A stretch of DNA of 64,000 nt from Scandinavium ludwigii_A (GTDB taxonomy: Bacteria > Pseudomonadota > Gammaproteobacteria > Enterobacterales > Enterobacteriaceae). Made by a program: the position numbers and the translations under genes. The stretch covers positions 2,976,001 to 3,040,000 of the forward strand of contig CP191518.1 of NCBI GenBank assembly GCA_050516505.1, given 5' to 3'. The notes under the pieces are model-generated. The model ran no database searches, was not told where the DNA came from, and worked only from the letters and a program-made list of their open reading frames with translations. Positions 36,155 through 46,102 of this stretch are shown one piece after another (positions within the stretch are counted from its first letter, which is position 1; each line of letters starts with the position of its first letter).

Positions 36155-37498
36155 TTAGCGGTAGCGTTTTGTGGGGCTATTTTGATCCTGCTCGGTAAGC
36201 CAGGCGAGCTTTTCACCAATCTTACCTTCAAGACCACGTGATGAAGGCGTGTAATAACGGGTTTGCGACATTTCTTGCGGGAAATAGACTTCGCCAGCAG
36301 CGTAGGCATTGGGCTCATCGTGGGCGTAGCGATATTCCTGACCGTAACCCATCTCTTTCATCAGTTTGGTCGGTGCATTGCGAAGGTGCACCGGCACGTC
36401 GTAGTCAGGTCGTTCGCGCGCGTCAGCCATCGCCGCTTTAAAGGCGGTATAGACAGCGTTGCTCTTCGGTGCGCAGGCCAGATAGACAATCGCTTGCGCA
36501 ATCGCGCGTTCGCCTTCGGAAGGGCCGACGCGGGTAAAACAATCCCAGGCTGAAATCGCCACCTGCATCGCACGCGGATCAGCGTTGCCAATATCTTCGG
36601 AAGCAATCGCCAGACAACGACGGGCGACATACAGCGGATCGCCACCGGCGGTAATAATGCGTGCGTACCAATACAGTGCCGCGTCTGGTGCGCTACCGCG
36701 GACAGATTTATGCAGCGCAGAAATCAAATCGTAAAAGCGGTCGCCTTTGTTATCAAAGCGCGCGCTACGTTCCCCGGCAATCTCGGTTAACAATTCAGGC
36801 TTTAATACGCGTTTGCCGGAATCATCCAACTCCGCCATATCCGCCATCATCTCCAGAGTGTTTAACGCTCGGCGTGCATCACCGTTGACCAATTCTGCAA
36901 TCGCCTTACGGGTTTCATCAGGTAAGACGATATCCTGGTCGCCATAGCCGCGAGCACTGTCGGCCATCGCTTGAGTTAATACCTGTTCGATATCTTCGAC
37001 AGTGAGTGATTTCAGCAGATAAACACGGGCGCGGGAAAGCAGTGCCGAGTTGAGTTCAAAAGAGGGGTTTTCGGTGGTCGCGCCGATGAAAAAGATGGTC
37101 CCGTCTTCAATGTGCGGCAGAAAAGCATCCTGCTGGCTTTTATTGAAACGATGGACTTCATCGACGAACAGAATGGTGCGTCGTCCGGCATTACGATTCT
37201 GCCGGGCGCGTTCGATAGCTTCTCGAATTTCCTTCACACCAGACGTAACCGCGGAGATGCGTTCCACGTCGGCGTTGGCGTAGCGGGCAATCACTTCTGC
37301 CAGCGTCGTTTTCCCGGTGCCCGGCGGTCCCCACAGTATCATTGAATGCAGGTGTCCTGCTTCAATGGCACGTGGCAGCGGTTTGCCGGTAGCCAGCAAG
37401 TGCTGCTGGCCAATGTACTGCGCTAAATTTTCTGGCCGCATACGCGCGGCCAGAGGTTGAAACGCATTATCAGAAAAATCGAGCGACAAATTGCTCAC
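36155..37498 (-). CDS. rarA: RarA (MgsA), replication-associated AAA+ ATPase
   Basis: The 447-residue protein is of the MgsA/WRNIP1 clamp-loader-like family and acts at stalled forks. Walker A is WGPPGTGKTTLAEVI (about residues 55-69), Walker B ILFVDEVHRFNKSQQD and the arginine-finger region SRARVYLL. A C-terminal tetramerisation domain follows. It is 9 bases downstream of lolA on the same strand. Confidence 0.97.
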   Translation of the reverse strand: MSNLSLDFSDNAFQPLAARMRPENLAQYIGQQHLLATGKPLPRAIEAGHLHSMILWGPPGTGKTTLAEVIARYANADVERISAVTSGVKEIREAIERARQNRNAGRRTILFVDEVHRFNKSQQDAFLPHIEDGTIFFIGATTENPSFELNSALLSRARVYLLKSLTVEDIEQVLTQAMADSARGYGDQDIVLPDETRKAIAELVNGDARRALNTLEMMADMAELDDSGKRVLKPELLTEIAGERSARFDNKGDRFYDLISALHKSVRGSAPDAALYWYARIITAGGDPLYVARRCLAIASEDIGNADPRAMQVAISAWDCFTRVGPSEGERAIAQAIVYLACAPKSNAVYTAFKAAMADARERPDYDVPVHLRNAPTKLMKEMGYGQEYRYAHDEPNAYAAGEVYFPQEMSQTRYYTPSSRGLEGKIGEKLAWLTEQDQNSPTKRYR

Positions 37499-37507
37499 GC
37501 ATGCCTC

Positions 37508-38119
37508 TTATTTACGCTGATCGTCCACCGTTACTCCTTTTGGCGGAGTAAAGGTAAATTTGGATGCGTCCACCGTGCCGTTCTGCTGGGACTTCAGCTG
37601 ATAGCTGCTACGCTGATCGTCCTGCTCAATGGCGCTGAACTGATGAATGGTGCCATCACGACTCACGTTGATGGTGAACTCTTTCAGATTACCGTTGCTG
37701 CCTTTTGGGGTCAGCACAAAATCGTCACCGCTCTGCTTGATATTGTACTGCTTCCAGTCGCTGGACTGGTTACGCGCAATCAGCATGAACGGCGTATTGC
37801 TGGTCGCGTCTTTCAGCCAGGTCGCAGTTGCCTGTTCAACGAACGGGTTATAGAACCACAGCGTTTTACCATCGGAAACCAGAATACTTTCATCCGGTTG
37901 CGTCATATGCCAGTTAAAGAGGTTTGGACGCTTGACCGATAAATCGCCCTGCCCGTCCTGCACCGCATTGCCGCTGCCATCAGTCACTTTCTGGGTGAAG
38001 CTGGCGTTGAAGCTGCTGACTTTATCCAGGCGGCTTTTCAGGTCGCTCGCGGCATCGGCCCAAACGCTGCTGGCAACAAAACTGGTCAGTAAGGCACAGG
38101 TGATGGCAAATTTTTTCAT
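37508..38119 (-). CDS. lolA: LolA, periplasmic lipoprotein carrier
   Basis: The 203-residue precursor has a Sec signal peptide (MKKFAITCALLTSFVASSVWA, 21 residues) and a LolA barrel domain. It carries lipoproteins from LolCDE to LolB at the outer membrane. ATG 38119 is preferred over 38125: AGGA stands eight bases upstream of it but only two bases from the other. It lies between ftsK and rarA on the same strand. Confidence 0.97.
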   Translation of the reverse strand: MKKFAITCALLTSFVASSVWADAASDLKSRLDKVSSFNASFTQKVTDGSGNAVQDGQGDLSVKRPNLFNWHMTQPDESILVSDGKTLWFYNPFVEQATATWLKDATSNTPFMLIARNQSSDWKQYNIKQSGDDFVLTPKGSNGNLKEFTINVSRDGTIHQFSAIEQDDQRSSYQLKSQQNGTVDASKFTFTPPKGVTVDDQRK

Positions 38120-38248
38120 CTTCATTCCTTAAATGCGTCACTCCCGACGCGGGAGTCTCTTTGTTCCCACTGTAAGCAGTACACCTACAGTGGGACAGGA
38201 GAAAATACTGATTTTTTGGCTATTTACGCAACTTTTCAAACGCTGCGT

Positions 38249-41200
38249 TTAATCAAATGGTGGCGGGGCCAGTACTTCACGGTTGCCGTTATGGCCGGCT
38301 TCGCTGACGATCCCCTGCGCTTCCATCTGCTCGATGATGCGCGCGGCGCGGTTGTAACCGATGCGGAACTGACGCTGTACGCCGGAAATAGAGGCTTTAC
38401 GTTTTTCGGTCACAAACTTCACCGCCTGATCGAACAGCTGATCGAGCTCTTCACCGTTGTCCAGACCGGCTGAACCCCCCTCGCTTTCGCTGTCGGACGT
38501 GATGCCGTCGACGTACTGCGGACGACCGCGCGCTTTCCAGTCCTGAACCACCGCGTGGACTTCCTGGTCACGGACGAATGCACCGTGAACACGCGTCGGC
38601 GCTGAGCTGGAATTCGGCCCGGAGTAGAGCATGTCACCCATACCGAGCAGTGATTCCGCACCGCCCTGATCGAGAATGGTACGGGAGTCAATTTTGCTCG
38701 ACACGGTAAAGGCGATACGGGTCGGGATGTTGGCTTTGATAAGACCGGTAATCACGTCAACTGACGGACGCTGTGTTGCCAACACCAAGTGAATACCAGC
38801 GGCACGCGCTTTCTGCGCCAGGCGGGCGATTAACTCTTCCACCTTTTTACCGACGGTCATCATCAGGTCAGCGAATTCATCCACCAGCACTACGATGTAA
38901 GGCAGTTTCTCCAGCGTCGGATGCACTGCATCCATGCTGTCGCCTGGCTTCCAGTACGGATCCGGAATCGGACGCCCCATCTGCGCTGCCTGAGCGATCT
39001 TCTCGTTATAACCCGCGAGATTACGCACCCCGAGCGCTGACATCAGCTTGTAGCGACGTTCCATTTCATTGACGCTCCAGCGCAGGGCGTTGGCAGCATC
39101 CTTCATGTCGGTCACGACTTCCGTCAGCAGATGCGGGATACCTTCATATACAGACAGCTCCAGCATTTTCGGGTCGATCATGATGAAGCGCACGTCTTCC
39201 GGCGTCGCCTTGTAGAGCATGCTGAGGATCATGGCGTTCACGCCGACTGACTTACCGGAGCCAGTCGTACCGGCCACCAGCAGGTGAGGCATTTTCGCCA
39301 GGTCGGCAATCACCGGCTCGCCGGCGATGTCTTTCCCGAGCACGATAGTCAGCGGTGACGGGCTTTCGCGGAATTTCGCGCAGTCCAGCACTTCTCGCAG
39401 GTAAACGGTTTGACGTTTTTTGTTTGGCAGTTCCAGGCCCACATAAGGTTTGCCCGGAATCACCTCAACCACACGTACTGCAACGGTCGATAACGAACGC
39501 GCCAGGTCACGAGAGAGGTTCGAAATACGTGCAGCTTTTACGCCCGGAGCCAGATTCAACTCGAAACGAGTAATGACCGGGCCCGGTGAATAATTCACGA
39601 CGTCTGCCTTGATACGGAAATCGGCCAGACGTGTTTCGACCAGGCGCGCGGTTTGCTCCAGCGCGAAGGTATCAACCGGCTCGATTTCACTCGGCGGCTG
39701 GGTCAACAGATCCAGCGACGGCAATGGCGTCGTCGGTTTTTGCAGAGGACGATCGTCACCGTTACGCATCAGCAGCGGGTGAATCAGGCTTTCCTGCGGC
39801 TGAGGCACGGGCTGTTGCTGAGGCTGCTGGTAGGCGGGTTGCGCCTGAGGAGCCTGCTGCGCTTGTTGATATGCCTGCGGCTGCGGTGCCATTTGCGGTG
39901 GTTGCTGGTAAACCTGCTGTGGTTGTTCCGGCGCGGCACTTGGCGTAAACAGCGGGGCTTTCGGCGTATCGTCGACCAGCGTTTTCATCGGCGAGAACTC
40001 ATATTCCGTAGGGGAGAATGGATTCGCTCCCTGCGGCTGTTCGCTGGAATAACGTTGCTGCTGCGTGGCTGCAAACTGGCGTGCCAGTTCGGCTTCTGCC
40101 GCGGCATCTTCGTCTTCCTGCGCCTCAACATAGCTGTTGTCTTCGTATTCCTGGCCATAGCGCTGCTGCTGGGTGGCAGCAAACTGACGAGCCAGCTCGT
40201 CTTGATGCAGCCCATCGGCGTCTTCATCGCCCATCAGCTCGTCAGACAGTTCTTCGGCCTGGCGCTGTGACGGTATTTTGATACCAAAAGAGGCCGAGGC
40301 CAGTTCACGACGCGTTGGCACACGTACCGGATTCGGACGTGGAAGCTGCGGGCCAATACCTGCTTTAACCTGCGGACGCGGCGCATCTGTCGGGCTGAAC
40401 AACTGAGCGGCCGACGCGGCGGTAGCTGCAGCGGCAGCAGCACCAGTAGCCTGATGAACGCCCGCTGCGACGGAAGCAACAGCCGCCGCAGGGGCAACTG
40501 CGGCCAACGGGTCGACAATTGAAGCAGACGGTGCTGACATGGTTGGCATTGGCGTGCTCACCGTCGCCGGTTCCGGCGTGGGTTGATACCACGCTGCAAG
40601 TTGTTCACGTTCACGCGCACGCTTTTCTTCCACTTCTTCGAAATAGTAGAGCGGTGGGCGTTGCGGTTTAATTTCTTCTGCCGGTTCCGGCACCACTTCT
40701 GGCATCTGCGGAGCGTGTTCTACAGGCGGAACATATTCCTGCTGAGCGTAATACTCAGGTTCAGGTTGTTGCCACGGTTGCTCAGGCTGTGCGTACTGCT
40801 GCACAGGCACTGGCTCCGGGTCCTGCCACAGTTCTTCAATAGAAGGCTGATGGCGGAAGGCTTCAGGCTGAACATATTCAGGTTTCGCGACCGGTGCCTG
40901 CGGTGGCCAGTTGTCCGGAGACGGAGCAATAACGGGGTCTGGTGTTTGCGGTGCCGGAACGGCCTGCCATTCCACACTCGGAGCGGCCATTTCGCCGCCC
41001 GGAACGGAAGGGGCAGCCATCGCGGCTGACGCAGGTTCTGCCCATGCCTGAGTGGTCGCCATCGCAGCTGCCGCTGCGGCAACCGGTTCGGCAATGGAAT
41101 GACCGTTCATCAGCGGATCGTTTTCATCCCAGGCAGCCGGACGGGTCGCGCTGTTGCCGGAGAAAAGAACATCGTCGGCATCAGACTGGCGCGTTGCGCT

Positions 41201-42088
41201 ATTGCCCGAGAATAAGACGTCATCGGCATCTGCGGCTTGACCACGCGCACTGTATTGTACTTCCGCTTCGTCTTCATCCATTCGACGACCGGAGAACAAC
41301 GCAGCGTCCGTTTTACGCCCCATCGGGTTGCTAAATTTATCGGCAATGCGCTGACGACGCGCCAGTGCACCGCGCAGAATACGGGCGCGGCGCCCTTCTT
41401 TCTTCGGTGCGGCTTCATGTTCGTCTTCGTCATCTTCGTACTCTTCGTCGTCAATCCACGAATCGTCGCGACGGGTACGGTTACTGGCGAAGGTCAGAAT
41501 ATTGAGGATCCAGTTACCGATTTTCTCGGCAATGCTGACCCAGGACCAGCCGGTGAACAGCGTCAGCCCTGCAGCCCAAATGCAAAGCAAGGCCAGCGTA
41601 CCGCCGCTGCTGTGCAGCATAGGTTGCAATGCGGTGCTGAGCAGGCTACCGATAACCCCGCCGGAGGCGAAGTACCAGATGTCATCTGCGTTGATCGCGG
41701 CAAGCCCACACATAGTGAGGATCATCGCCAGGACGCCAATCAGACGTAGCGCCACTGCAAAATAATCAACGTATTCGTCACTCGCACGATGCTTATACGC
41801 AAACCAACAGGCACCGATAATCATCACGGGCAAGGTGTAGGCCATTACGCCAAAAATGAAAAACAGCGTATCTGCAAGCCATGCACCCGGCATTCCGCCA
41901 AGATTATGTATCGGTTCGTGCCAGGCGGTTTGTGACCAACTGGGATCGGAAGGGTTAAAGCTAAGTAGTGCTGCCATCAGCCAGATGGCAAAAAGGGAAC
42001 AGAGAATCAGGAACGCTTCAAGAAGACGGCGCCCGCTGCTTAATCTGTTAATTGTTACTTCTTTTTCTTCAGTGTATTCCTGGCTCAA
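38249..42088 (-). CDS. ftsK: FtsK, DNA translocase and division protein
   Basis: The 1279-residue protein has four N-terminal membrane helices (about residues 20-190, septum targeting), a long Pro/Gln/Ala-rich linker (about 200-780) and a C-terminal motor with Walker A GTTGSGKSVG, Walker B VVLVDEFADLMM and a gamma winged helix (KRKASISGVQRQFRIGYNRAARI). It pumps DNA at the septum and activates XerCD at dif. The start is probably TTG 42088 (SQEYTEEKE), with GGAG eight bases upstream; the GTG at 42097 has no spaced Shine-Dalgarno. The linker is shorter than E. coli's (1329 in total) and has internal repeats. Confidence 0.96.
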   Translation of the reverse strand: MSQEYTEEKEVTINRLSSGRRLLEAFLILCSLFAIWLMAALLSFNPSDPSWSQTAWHEPIHNLGGMPGAWLADTLFFIFGVMAYTLPVMIIGACWFAYKHRASDEYVDYFAVALRLIGVLAMILTMCGLAAINADDIWYFASGGVIGSLLSTALQPMLHSSGGTLALLCIWAAGLTLFTGWSWVSIAEKIGNWILNILTFASNRTRRDDSWIDDEEYEDDEDEHEAAPKKEGRRARILRGALARRQRIADKFSNPMGRKTDAALFSGRRMDEDEAEVQYSARGQAADADDVLFSGNSATRQSDADDVLFSGNSATRPAAWDENDPLMNGHSIAEPVAAAAAAMATTQAWAEPASAAMAAPSVPGGEMAAPSVEWQAVPAPQTPDPVIAPSPDNWPPQAPVAKPEYVQPEAFRHQPSIEELWQDPEPVPVQQYAQPEQPWQQPEPEYYAQQEYVPPVEHAPQMPEVVPEPAEEIKPQRPPLYYFEEVEEKRAREREQLAAWYQPTPEPATVSTPMPTMSAPSASIVDPLAAVAPAAAVASVAAGVHQATGAAAAAATAASAAQLFSPTDAPRPQVKAGIGPQLPRPNPVRVPTRRELASASFGIKIPSQRQAEELSDELMGDEDADGLHQDELARQFAATQQQRYGQEYEDNSYVEAQEDEDAAAEAELARQFAATQQQRYSSEQPQGANPFSPTEYEFSPMKTLVDDTPKAPLFTPSAAPEQPQQVYQQPPQMAPQPQAYQQAQQAPQAQPAYQQPQQQPVPQPQESLIHPLLMRNGDDRPLQKPTTPLPSLDLLTQPPSEIEPVDTFALEQTARLVETRLADFRIKADVVNYSPGPVITRFELNLAPGVKAARISNLSRDLARSLSTVAVRVVEVIPGKPYVGLELPNKKRQTVYLREVLDCAKFRESPSPLTIVLGKDIAGEPVIADLAKMPHLLVAGTTGSGKSVGVNAMILSMLYKATPEDVRFIMIDPKMLELSVYEGIPHLLTEVVTDMKDAANALRWSVNEMERRYKLMSALGVRNLAGYNEKIAQAAQMGRPIPDPYWKPGDSMDAVHPTLEKLPYIVVLVDEFADLMMTVGKKVEELIARLAQKARAAGIHLVLATQRPSVDVITGLIKANIPTRIAFTVSSKIDSRTILDQGGAESLLGMGDMLYSGPNSSSAPTRVHGAFVRDQEVHAVVQDWKARGRPQYVDGITSDSESEGGSAGLDNGEELDQLFDQAVKFVTEKRKASISGVQRQFRIGYNRAARIIEQMEAQGIVSEAGHNGNREVLAPPPFD
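40049..40198 (-). repeat. Repeated ELARQFAATQQQRY block in the ftsK linker
   Basis: The 14-residue block is encoded twice, at 40157-40198 and 40049-40090, 108 bases apart. The DNA copies differ at synonymous positions, so the duplication is old. E. coli FtsK also has two copies of a closely similar motif. Confidence 0.8.
41141..41236 (-). repeat. 48-bp tandem duplication in the ftsK linker
   Basis: Units 41141-41188 and 41189-41236 both encode DADDVLFSGNSATR with short spacers. They differ at several third positions. E. coli FtsK has only one copy of this motif (DDVLFSGN), so this is lineage-specific. Confidence 0.8.
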
Positions 42089-42122
42089 GAAAGGCACTCC
42101 AGGTCCTTGATGCTAAAACGGA

Positions 42123-42152
42123 CAACAGCGCCGGGTCTCCCCGGCACTGTTG
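42123..42152 (-). terminator. Hairpin between lrp and ftsK
   Basis: Two 6-bp helices (CAACAG/CTGTTG and GCCGGG/CCCGGC) separated by one mismatch, with a 4-base loop. The minus-strand tail GTCCGTTTTAG is only weakly T-rich. It lies 56 bases past the lrp stop. Confidence 0.65.
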
Positions 42153-42207
42153 CTGTATGGATTAACAGGAGTGTAATCAACTTGCGTTGATTTTGCACCT
42201 GTTCCGT

Positions 42208-42702
42208 TTAGCGTGTCTTAATTACCAGACGATTACTCTGTTTGACCTCTTCCATAACCACGTAGGTACGGGTGTCATTTACGCCTGGCAGGCGCAGCAG
42301 GGTTTCGCCTAACAGCTTACGGTACGCTGACATGTCCGGCACACGGGTTTTCAACAGATAGTCGAAATCACCGGAGACCAAGTGACACTCTTGAATTTCT
42401 TCAAGTTTTTGCACAGCGGAGTTAAATTGTTCAAACACATCCGGGGCGCCACGATTCAGAGTTATCTCAACAAAAACCAGCAGCGATGCATCCAGATAAT
42501 GCGGGTTCAGCAGCGCGGTGTAGCCCTGAATAAACCCTTGTCTTTCCAGCCGACGTACGCGCTCAAGGCAAGGTGTCGGAGAAAGTCCCACTCGTTTAGA
42601 GAGCTCGACGTTGGAAATTCGCCCATCCTTTTGCAATTCGTTCAAAATGTTACGATCGATGCGGTCGAGATCTTTGCCTGGGCGCTTCTTGCTATCTACC
42701 AT
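42208..42702 (-). CDS. lrp: Lrp, leucine-responsive regulatory protein
   Basis: The 164-residue global regulator has an N-terminal HTH (about residues 14-60, ILNELQKDGRISNVELSKRVGLSP) and a C-terminal RAM ligand domain. ATG 42702 (MVDSKKRPGKD) is the well-conserved start; upstream in-frame codons lie in the leader. Lrp controls amino acid, fimbrial and nitrogen genes and represses itself. It is divergent from trxB across 549 bases. Confidence 0.98.
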   Translation of the reverse strand: MVDSKKRPGKDLDRIDRNILNELQKDGRISNVELSKRVGLSPTPCLERVRRLERQGFIQGYTALLNPHYLDASLLVFVEITLNRGAPDVFEQFNSAVQKLEEIQECHLVSGDFDYLLKTRVPDMSAYRKLLGETLLRLPGVNDTRTYVVMEEVKQSNRLVIKTR

Positions 42703-43251
42703 TATTATTGTCTCTCTGTATTCCTTCCCTACTCCTGTCTGGACCCTGTGCACTTCACTGTTCAGAGCCTGTGCCCGTCGTCTGCGTAAAAAATCTGTCA
42801 CCAGATGTAACGCATAACCCAAGGGTACGTGTTGAGAAGCCGTTGCCTGTCGGCAGCCACCGTCATCTCGTATGGCGTCTGTCCACGCCATGCGCCGATG
42901 ATGCTGACCCGGTTAAAAATGGCATTTACGTGCATGAAAATTCACCACACGGCAAACGCTGTTTTTTCTCTCTTCATTGTTTTCGCAAAAGCACAGGGGA
43001 TTGTCAAAGCAAAACATCGATTTTTAGTACAACATGCCAGATATTCATAATCACCCAGGGGTGTTCCTCATGTTATCTCCTTATAATCATCCCGATAGCA
43101 GTAGAATTTGTTATCGCAAGCGGTGATAAAACCATCAATTCATTGATGCAATCTATTACACATATCGTTAACAAAATTCCTGTACCCTTTTATTACCTCC
43201 GCAAATTCCCTACAATCGCGCCCATTGTCTGCCAACATTTATGGGGATCTC
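42703..43251. promoter_or_regulatory. lrp / trxB divergent control region
   Basis: This 549 bp gap holds the long untranslated leader and promoter of lrp (known to be over 250 bases in E. coli) and the trxB promoter. The part from about 42920 to 43200 is AT-rich, which suits Lrp or H-NS binding. No convincing small gene or RNA was recognised. A plus-strand open frame of 188 codons crosses it but shows no homology or Shine-Dalgarno. Confidence 0.5.
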
Positions 43252-44220
43252 ATGGGCACGGCCAAACACAGTAAACTGCTTATTCTTGGTTCTGGACCCG
43301 CCGGCTATACCGCTGCGGTCTATGCTGCACGCGCAAACCTGCAACCGGTACTGATTACCGGCATGGAAAAAGGCGGTCAGCTGACCACCACGACAGAAGT
43401 GGAAAACTGGCCAGGCGACCCGAGCGATCTGACCGGGCCTGCGCTGATGGAACGTATGCATGAACATGCGGTGAAGTTTGAAACCGAAATCCTGTTCGAT
43501 CACATCAACAAAGTTGATTTGCAGAATCGTCCGTTCCGTCTGACCGGCGACAGCGGCGAATACACCTGCGACGCGCTGATCATTGCGACCGGTGCCTCTG
43601 CCCGTTACCTGGGCCTGCCATCAGAAGAAGCGTTTAAAGGCCGCGGTGTTTCTGCCTGCGCGACCTGCGACGGTTTCTTCTATCGCAACCAGAAAGTCGC
43701 CGTCATCGGCGGCGGTAATACCGCCGTTGAGGAAGCACTGTACCTGGCAAACATTGCCTCTGAAGTGCATCTGATTCACCGTCGTGACACCTTCCGCGCT
43801 GAGAAGATTCTGATCAAACGTCTGATGGATAAAGTGGAAAGCGGTAACATCGTGCTGCACACCCACCGTACGCTGGAAGAAGTGACTGGCGACCAGATGG
43901 GCGTGAGCGGTCTGCGTCTGCGTGATACGCAGAACAGCGACAACATTGAGTCGCTTGACGTGGCAGGCCTGTTTGTTGCTATCGGCCACAGCCCGAACAC
44001 CGGCATTTTCGACGGCCAGCTGGCGCTGGAAAACGGCTACATTAAAGTGCAGTCTGGCATCCACGGCAACGCCACGCAGACCAGCATTCCTGGCGTGTTT
44101 GCCGCAGGCGACGTGATGGACCACATTTACCGTCAAGCGATTACCTCAGCAGGCACGGGCTGTATGGCCGCGCTGGACGCAGAGCGCTATCTCGACGGTC
44201 TGGCTGACCAGGCAAAATAA
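43252..44220 (+). CDS. trxB: Thioredoxin reductase
   Basis: The 322-residue flavoenzyme reduces thioredoxin with NADPH. FAD motif LGSGPAGYTAAVYA is at the N-terminus, the redox pair is CATC (about residues 136-139), NADPH motif IGGGNTAVEEALYL follows, and the C-terminal FAD motif is GVFAAGDVMDHIYRQA. ATG 43252 (MGTAKHSKLL) is the conserved start. It ends before a strong terminator and is upstream of cydDC. Confidence 0.98.
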   Translation: MGTAKHSKLLILGSGPAGYTAAVYAARANLQPVLITGMEKGGQLTTTTEVENWPGDPSDLTGPALMERMHEHAVKFETEILFDHINKVDLQNRPFRLTGDSGEYTCDALIIATGASARYLGLPSEEAFKGRGVSACATCDGFFYRNQKVAVIGGGNTAVEEALYLANIASEVHLIHRRDTFRAEKILIKRLMDKVESGNIVLHTHRTLEEVTGDQMGVSGLRLRDTQNSDNIESLDVAGLFVAIGHSPNTGIFDGQLALENGYIKVQSGIHGNATQTSIPGVFAAGDVMDHIYRQAITSAGTGCMAALDAERYLDGLADQAK

Positions 44221-44248
44221 TCTTTACAAGTCAGTAACAAAGGTAAAG

Positions 44249-44276
44249 AAGGCGACGATAAGTCGCCTTTATTTTT
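44249..44276 (+). terminator. trxB terminator
   Basis: An 8-bp stem (AAGGCGAC/GTCGCCTT) with a GATAA loop, followed by TATTTTTT. It lies 28 bases past the trxB stop. Confidence 0.92.
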
Positions 44277-44335
44277 TCCCCGATGTAACATTGCCGTGCC
44301 TAATGATTTCTAATAAGACACCTGCTAAGCACGCA

Positions 44336-46102
44336 ATGAATAAAACCCGTCAACAAGAGCTTACCCGCTGGTTAAAACAGCAAAGCGTTCTCTCCCGCCG
44401 ATGGCTGATGCTTTCCCGTCTGCTCGGTGCGGTCAGCGGAGTGCTGATCATCGCCCAGGCCTGGCTTCTGGCCAAGATCCTGCACCATATGATTATGGAG
44501 AACATTCCCCGGGAAGCGCTGCTGCTGCCCTTTGTGGTGCTGGTTCTGGTCTTTATTCTGCGTGCGTGGGTGGTCTGGCTGCGAGAACGGGTGGGTTTCC
44601 ATGCCGGGCAGCATATTCGTTTTGAAATCCGAAAAACGGTACTCGACCGGCTGCAACAAGCGGGTCCGGCGTGGATCCAGGGGAAACCTGCGGGCAGCTG
44701 GGCGACGTTGATTCTTGAACAAATCGACGACATGCATGACTACTACGCCCGTTATCTGCCGCAGATGGCACTGGCTGCCTCCGTACCGTTGCTTATCGTC
44801 ATCGCGATTTTCCCGTCTAACTGGGCTGCCGCGCTCATCCTGCTGTGTACTGCGCCGCTGATCCCGATGTTTATGGCGCTGGTTGGCATGGGAGCCGCCG
44901 ATGCCAACCGCCGTAATTTCCAGGCACTGGCAAGACTGAGCGGCCATTTCCTCGACCGCTTGCGTGGGATGGATACCCTGCGTATTTTCGACCGGGGTGA
45001 AGCGGAAACTGACAACATTCGTCAGGCTTCCGAAAGTTTCCGCCAGCGTACAATGGAAGTGCTGCGTCTCGCCTTCCTCTCTTCTGGCGTTCTGGAATTT
45101 TTCACTTCGCTTTCGATTGCCGTGGTTGCCGTTTACTTTGGTTTCTCTTATCTCGGCCAGCTGAATTTTGGCAGCTATGGTACGACCGTCACCTTAATGT
45201 CAGGCTTTTTAGCGCTGATTCTGGCGCCAGAATTCTTCCAGCCGTTGCGCGACCTGGGTACGTTTTATCATGCTAAAGCGCAGGCGGTGGGCGCCGCCGA
45301 CAGTCTTAAAACGTTCCTTGAAGCCCCGCTGGCGCAGCCAGAGCGTGGCAGTGTTGCGCCGGATGAAACGCAAAATGTGAGCCTCGACGCGCAGGGTCTG
45401 CTGATTAAATCGCCGGAAGGCACAATCCTCGCAGGACCTCTGAATTTCAGCCTCAACCCTGGCGATCGCGTGGTGCTGGTCGGCCAGAGCGGTTCAGGAA
45501 AAAGTTCGCTGCTCAATACCTTGGCCGGTTTTCTGCCCTACGACGGTTCGTTGAAAGTGAACGGCATAGAATTGCGGGACCTGGACCCTGACGCATGGCG
45601 CGGCCTGCTGAGCTGGGTCGGGCAAAACCCGCAGCTTCCGGCGTATACGCTGCGTGAAAATGTGCTGCTGGCGAATCCAAAAGCCAATGAGGCAGAGCTG
45701 CAACACGCACTCGACCGTGCCTGGGTGAGCGAGTTTGTTAGCCAGCTTCCGCAAGGGATTGATACACCTGTTGGCGATCAGGCGGCCCGATTGTCCGTCG
45801 GTCAGGCCCAGCGAGTCGCCGTCGCCCGCGCCCTGCTCTCTCCTTGCCGATTGTTGTTACTGGATGAGCCTGCTGCCAGCCTCGACGCACACAGCGAACA
45901 GCGTGTTATGCAGGCCTTGACAGAAGCCGCAACCAACCAGTCCACGCTCATGGTCACGCATCAGTTAGAAAATCTCGCCGAATGGGATGCCATTTGGGTC
46001 ATGCATCAAGGCCAAATTGTCGAGCAGGGTTCGTTTGCCGAGCTTGCTGAAGCACAGGGGCATTTTGCGCACCTGCTTGCCCATCGTCAGGAGGAGATTT
46101 AA
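44336..46102 (+). CDS. cydD: CydD, subunit of the cysteine/glutathione ABC exporter
   Basis: The 588-residue half-transporter has six membrane helices and an ATPase domain (Walker A GQSGSGKSS, signature LSVGQAQRV, Walker B LLLLDEPAASLD). With CydC it exports cysteine and glutathione to the periplasm and is needed to assemble cytochrome bd. ATG 44336 (MNKTRQQELTRW) is the conserved start. The cydC ATG follows its TAA directly. Confidence 0.97.
   Translation: MNKTRQQELTRWLKQQSVLSRRWLMLSRLLGAVSGVLIIAQAWLLAKILHHMIMENIPREALLLPFVVLVLVFILRAWVVWLRERVGFHAGQHIRFEIRKTVLDRLQQAGPAWIQGKPAGSWATLILEQIDDMHDYYARYLPQMALAASVPLLIVIAIFPSNWAAALILLCTAPLIPMFMALVGMGAADANRRNFQALARLSGHFLDRLRGMDTLRIFDRGEAETDNIRQASESFRQRTMEVLRLAFLSSGVLEFFTSLSIAVVAVYFGFSYLGQLNFGSYGTTVTLMSGFLALILAPEFFQPLRDLGTFYHAKAQAVGAADSLKTFLEAPLAQPERGSVAPDETQNVSLDAQGLLIKSPEGTILAGPLNFSLNPGDRVVLVGQSGSGKSSLLNTLAGFLPYDGSLKVNGIELRDLDPDAWRGLLSWVGQNPQLPAYTLRENVLLANPKANEAELQHALDRAWVSEFVSQLPQGIDTPVGDQAARLSVGQAQRVAVARALLSPCRLLLLDEPAASLDAHSEQRVMQALTEAATNQSTLMVTHQLENLAEWDAIWVMHQGQIVEQGSFAELAEAQGHFAHLLAHRQEEI

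Noticed and set aside
42708..43274. A 188-codon plus-strand open frame in the lrp-trxB gap
   Set aside because: It runs through the lrp leader and into trxB out of frame, has Cys- and Ser-rich random composition and no ribosome site.
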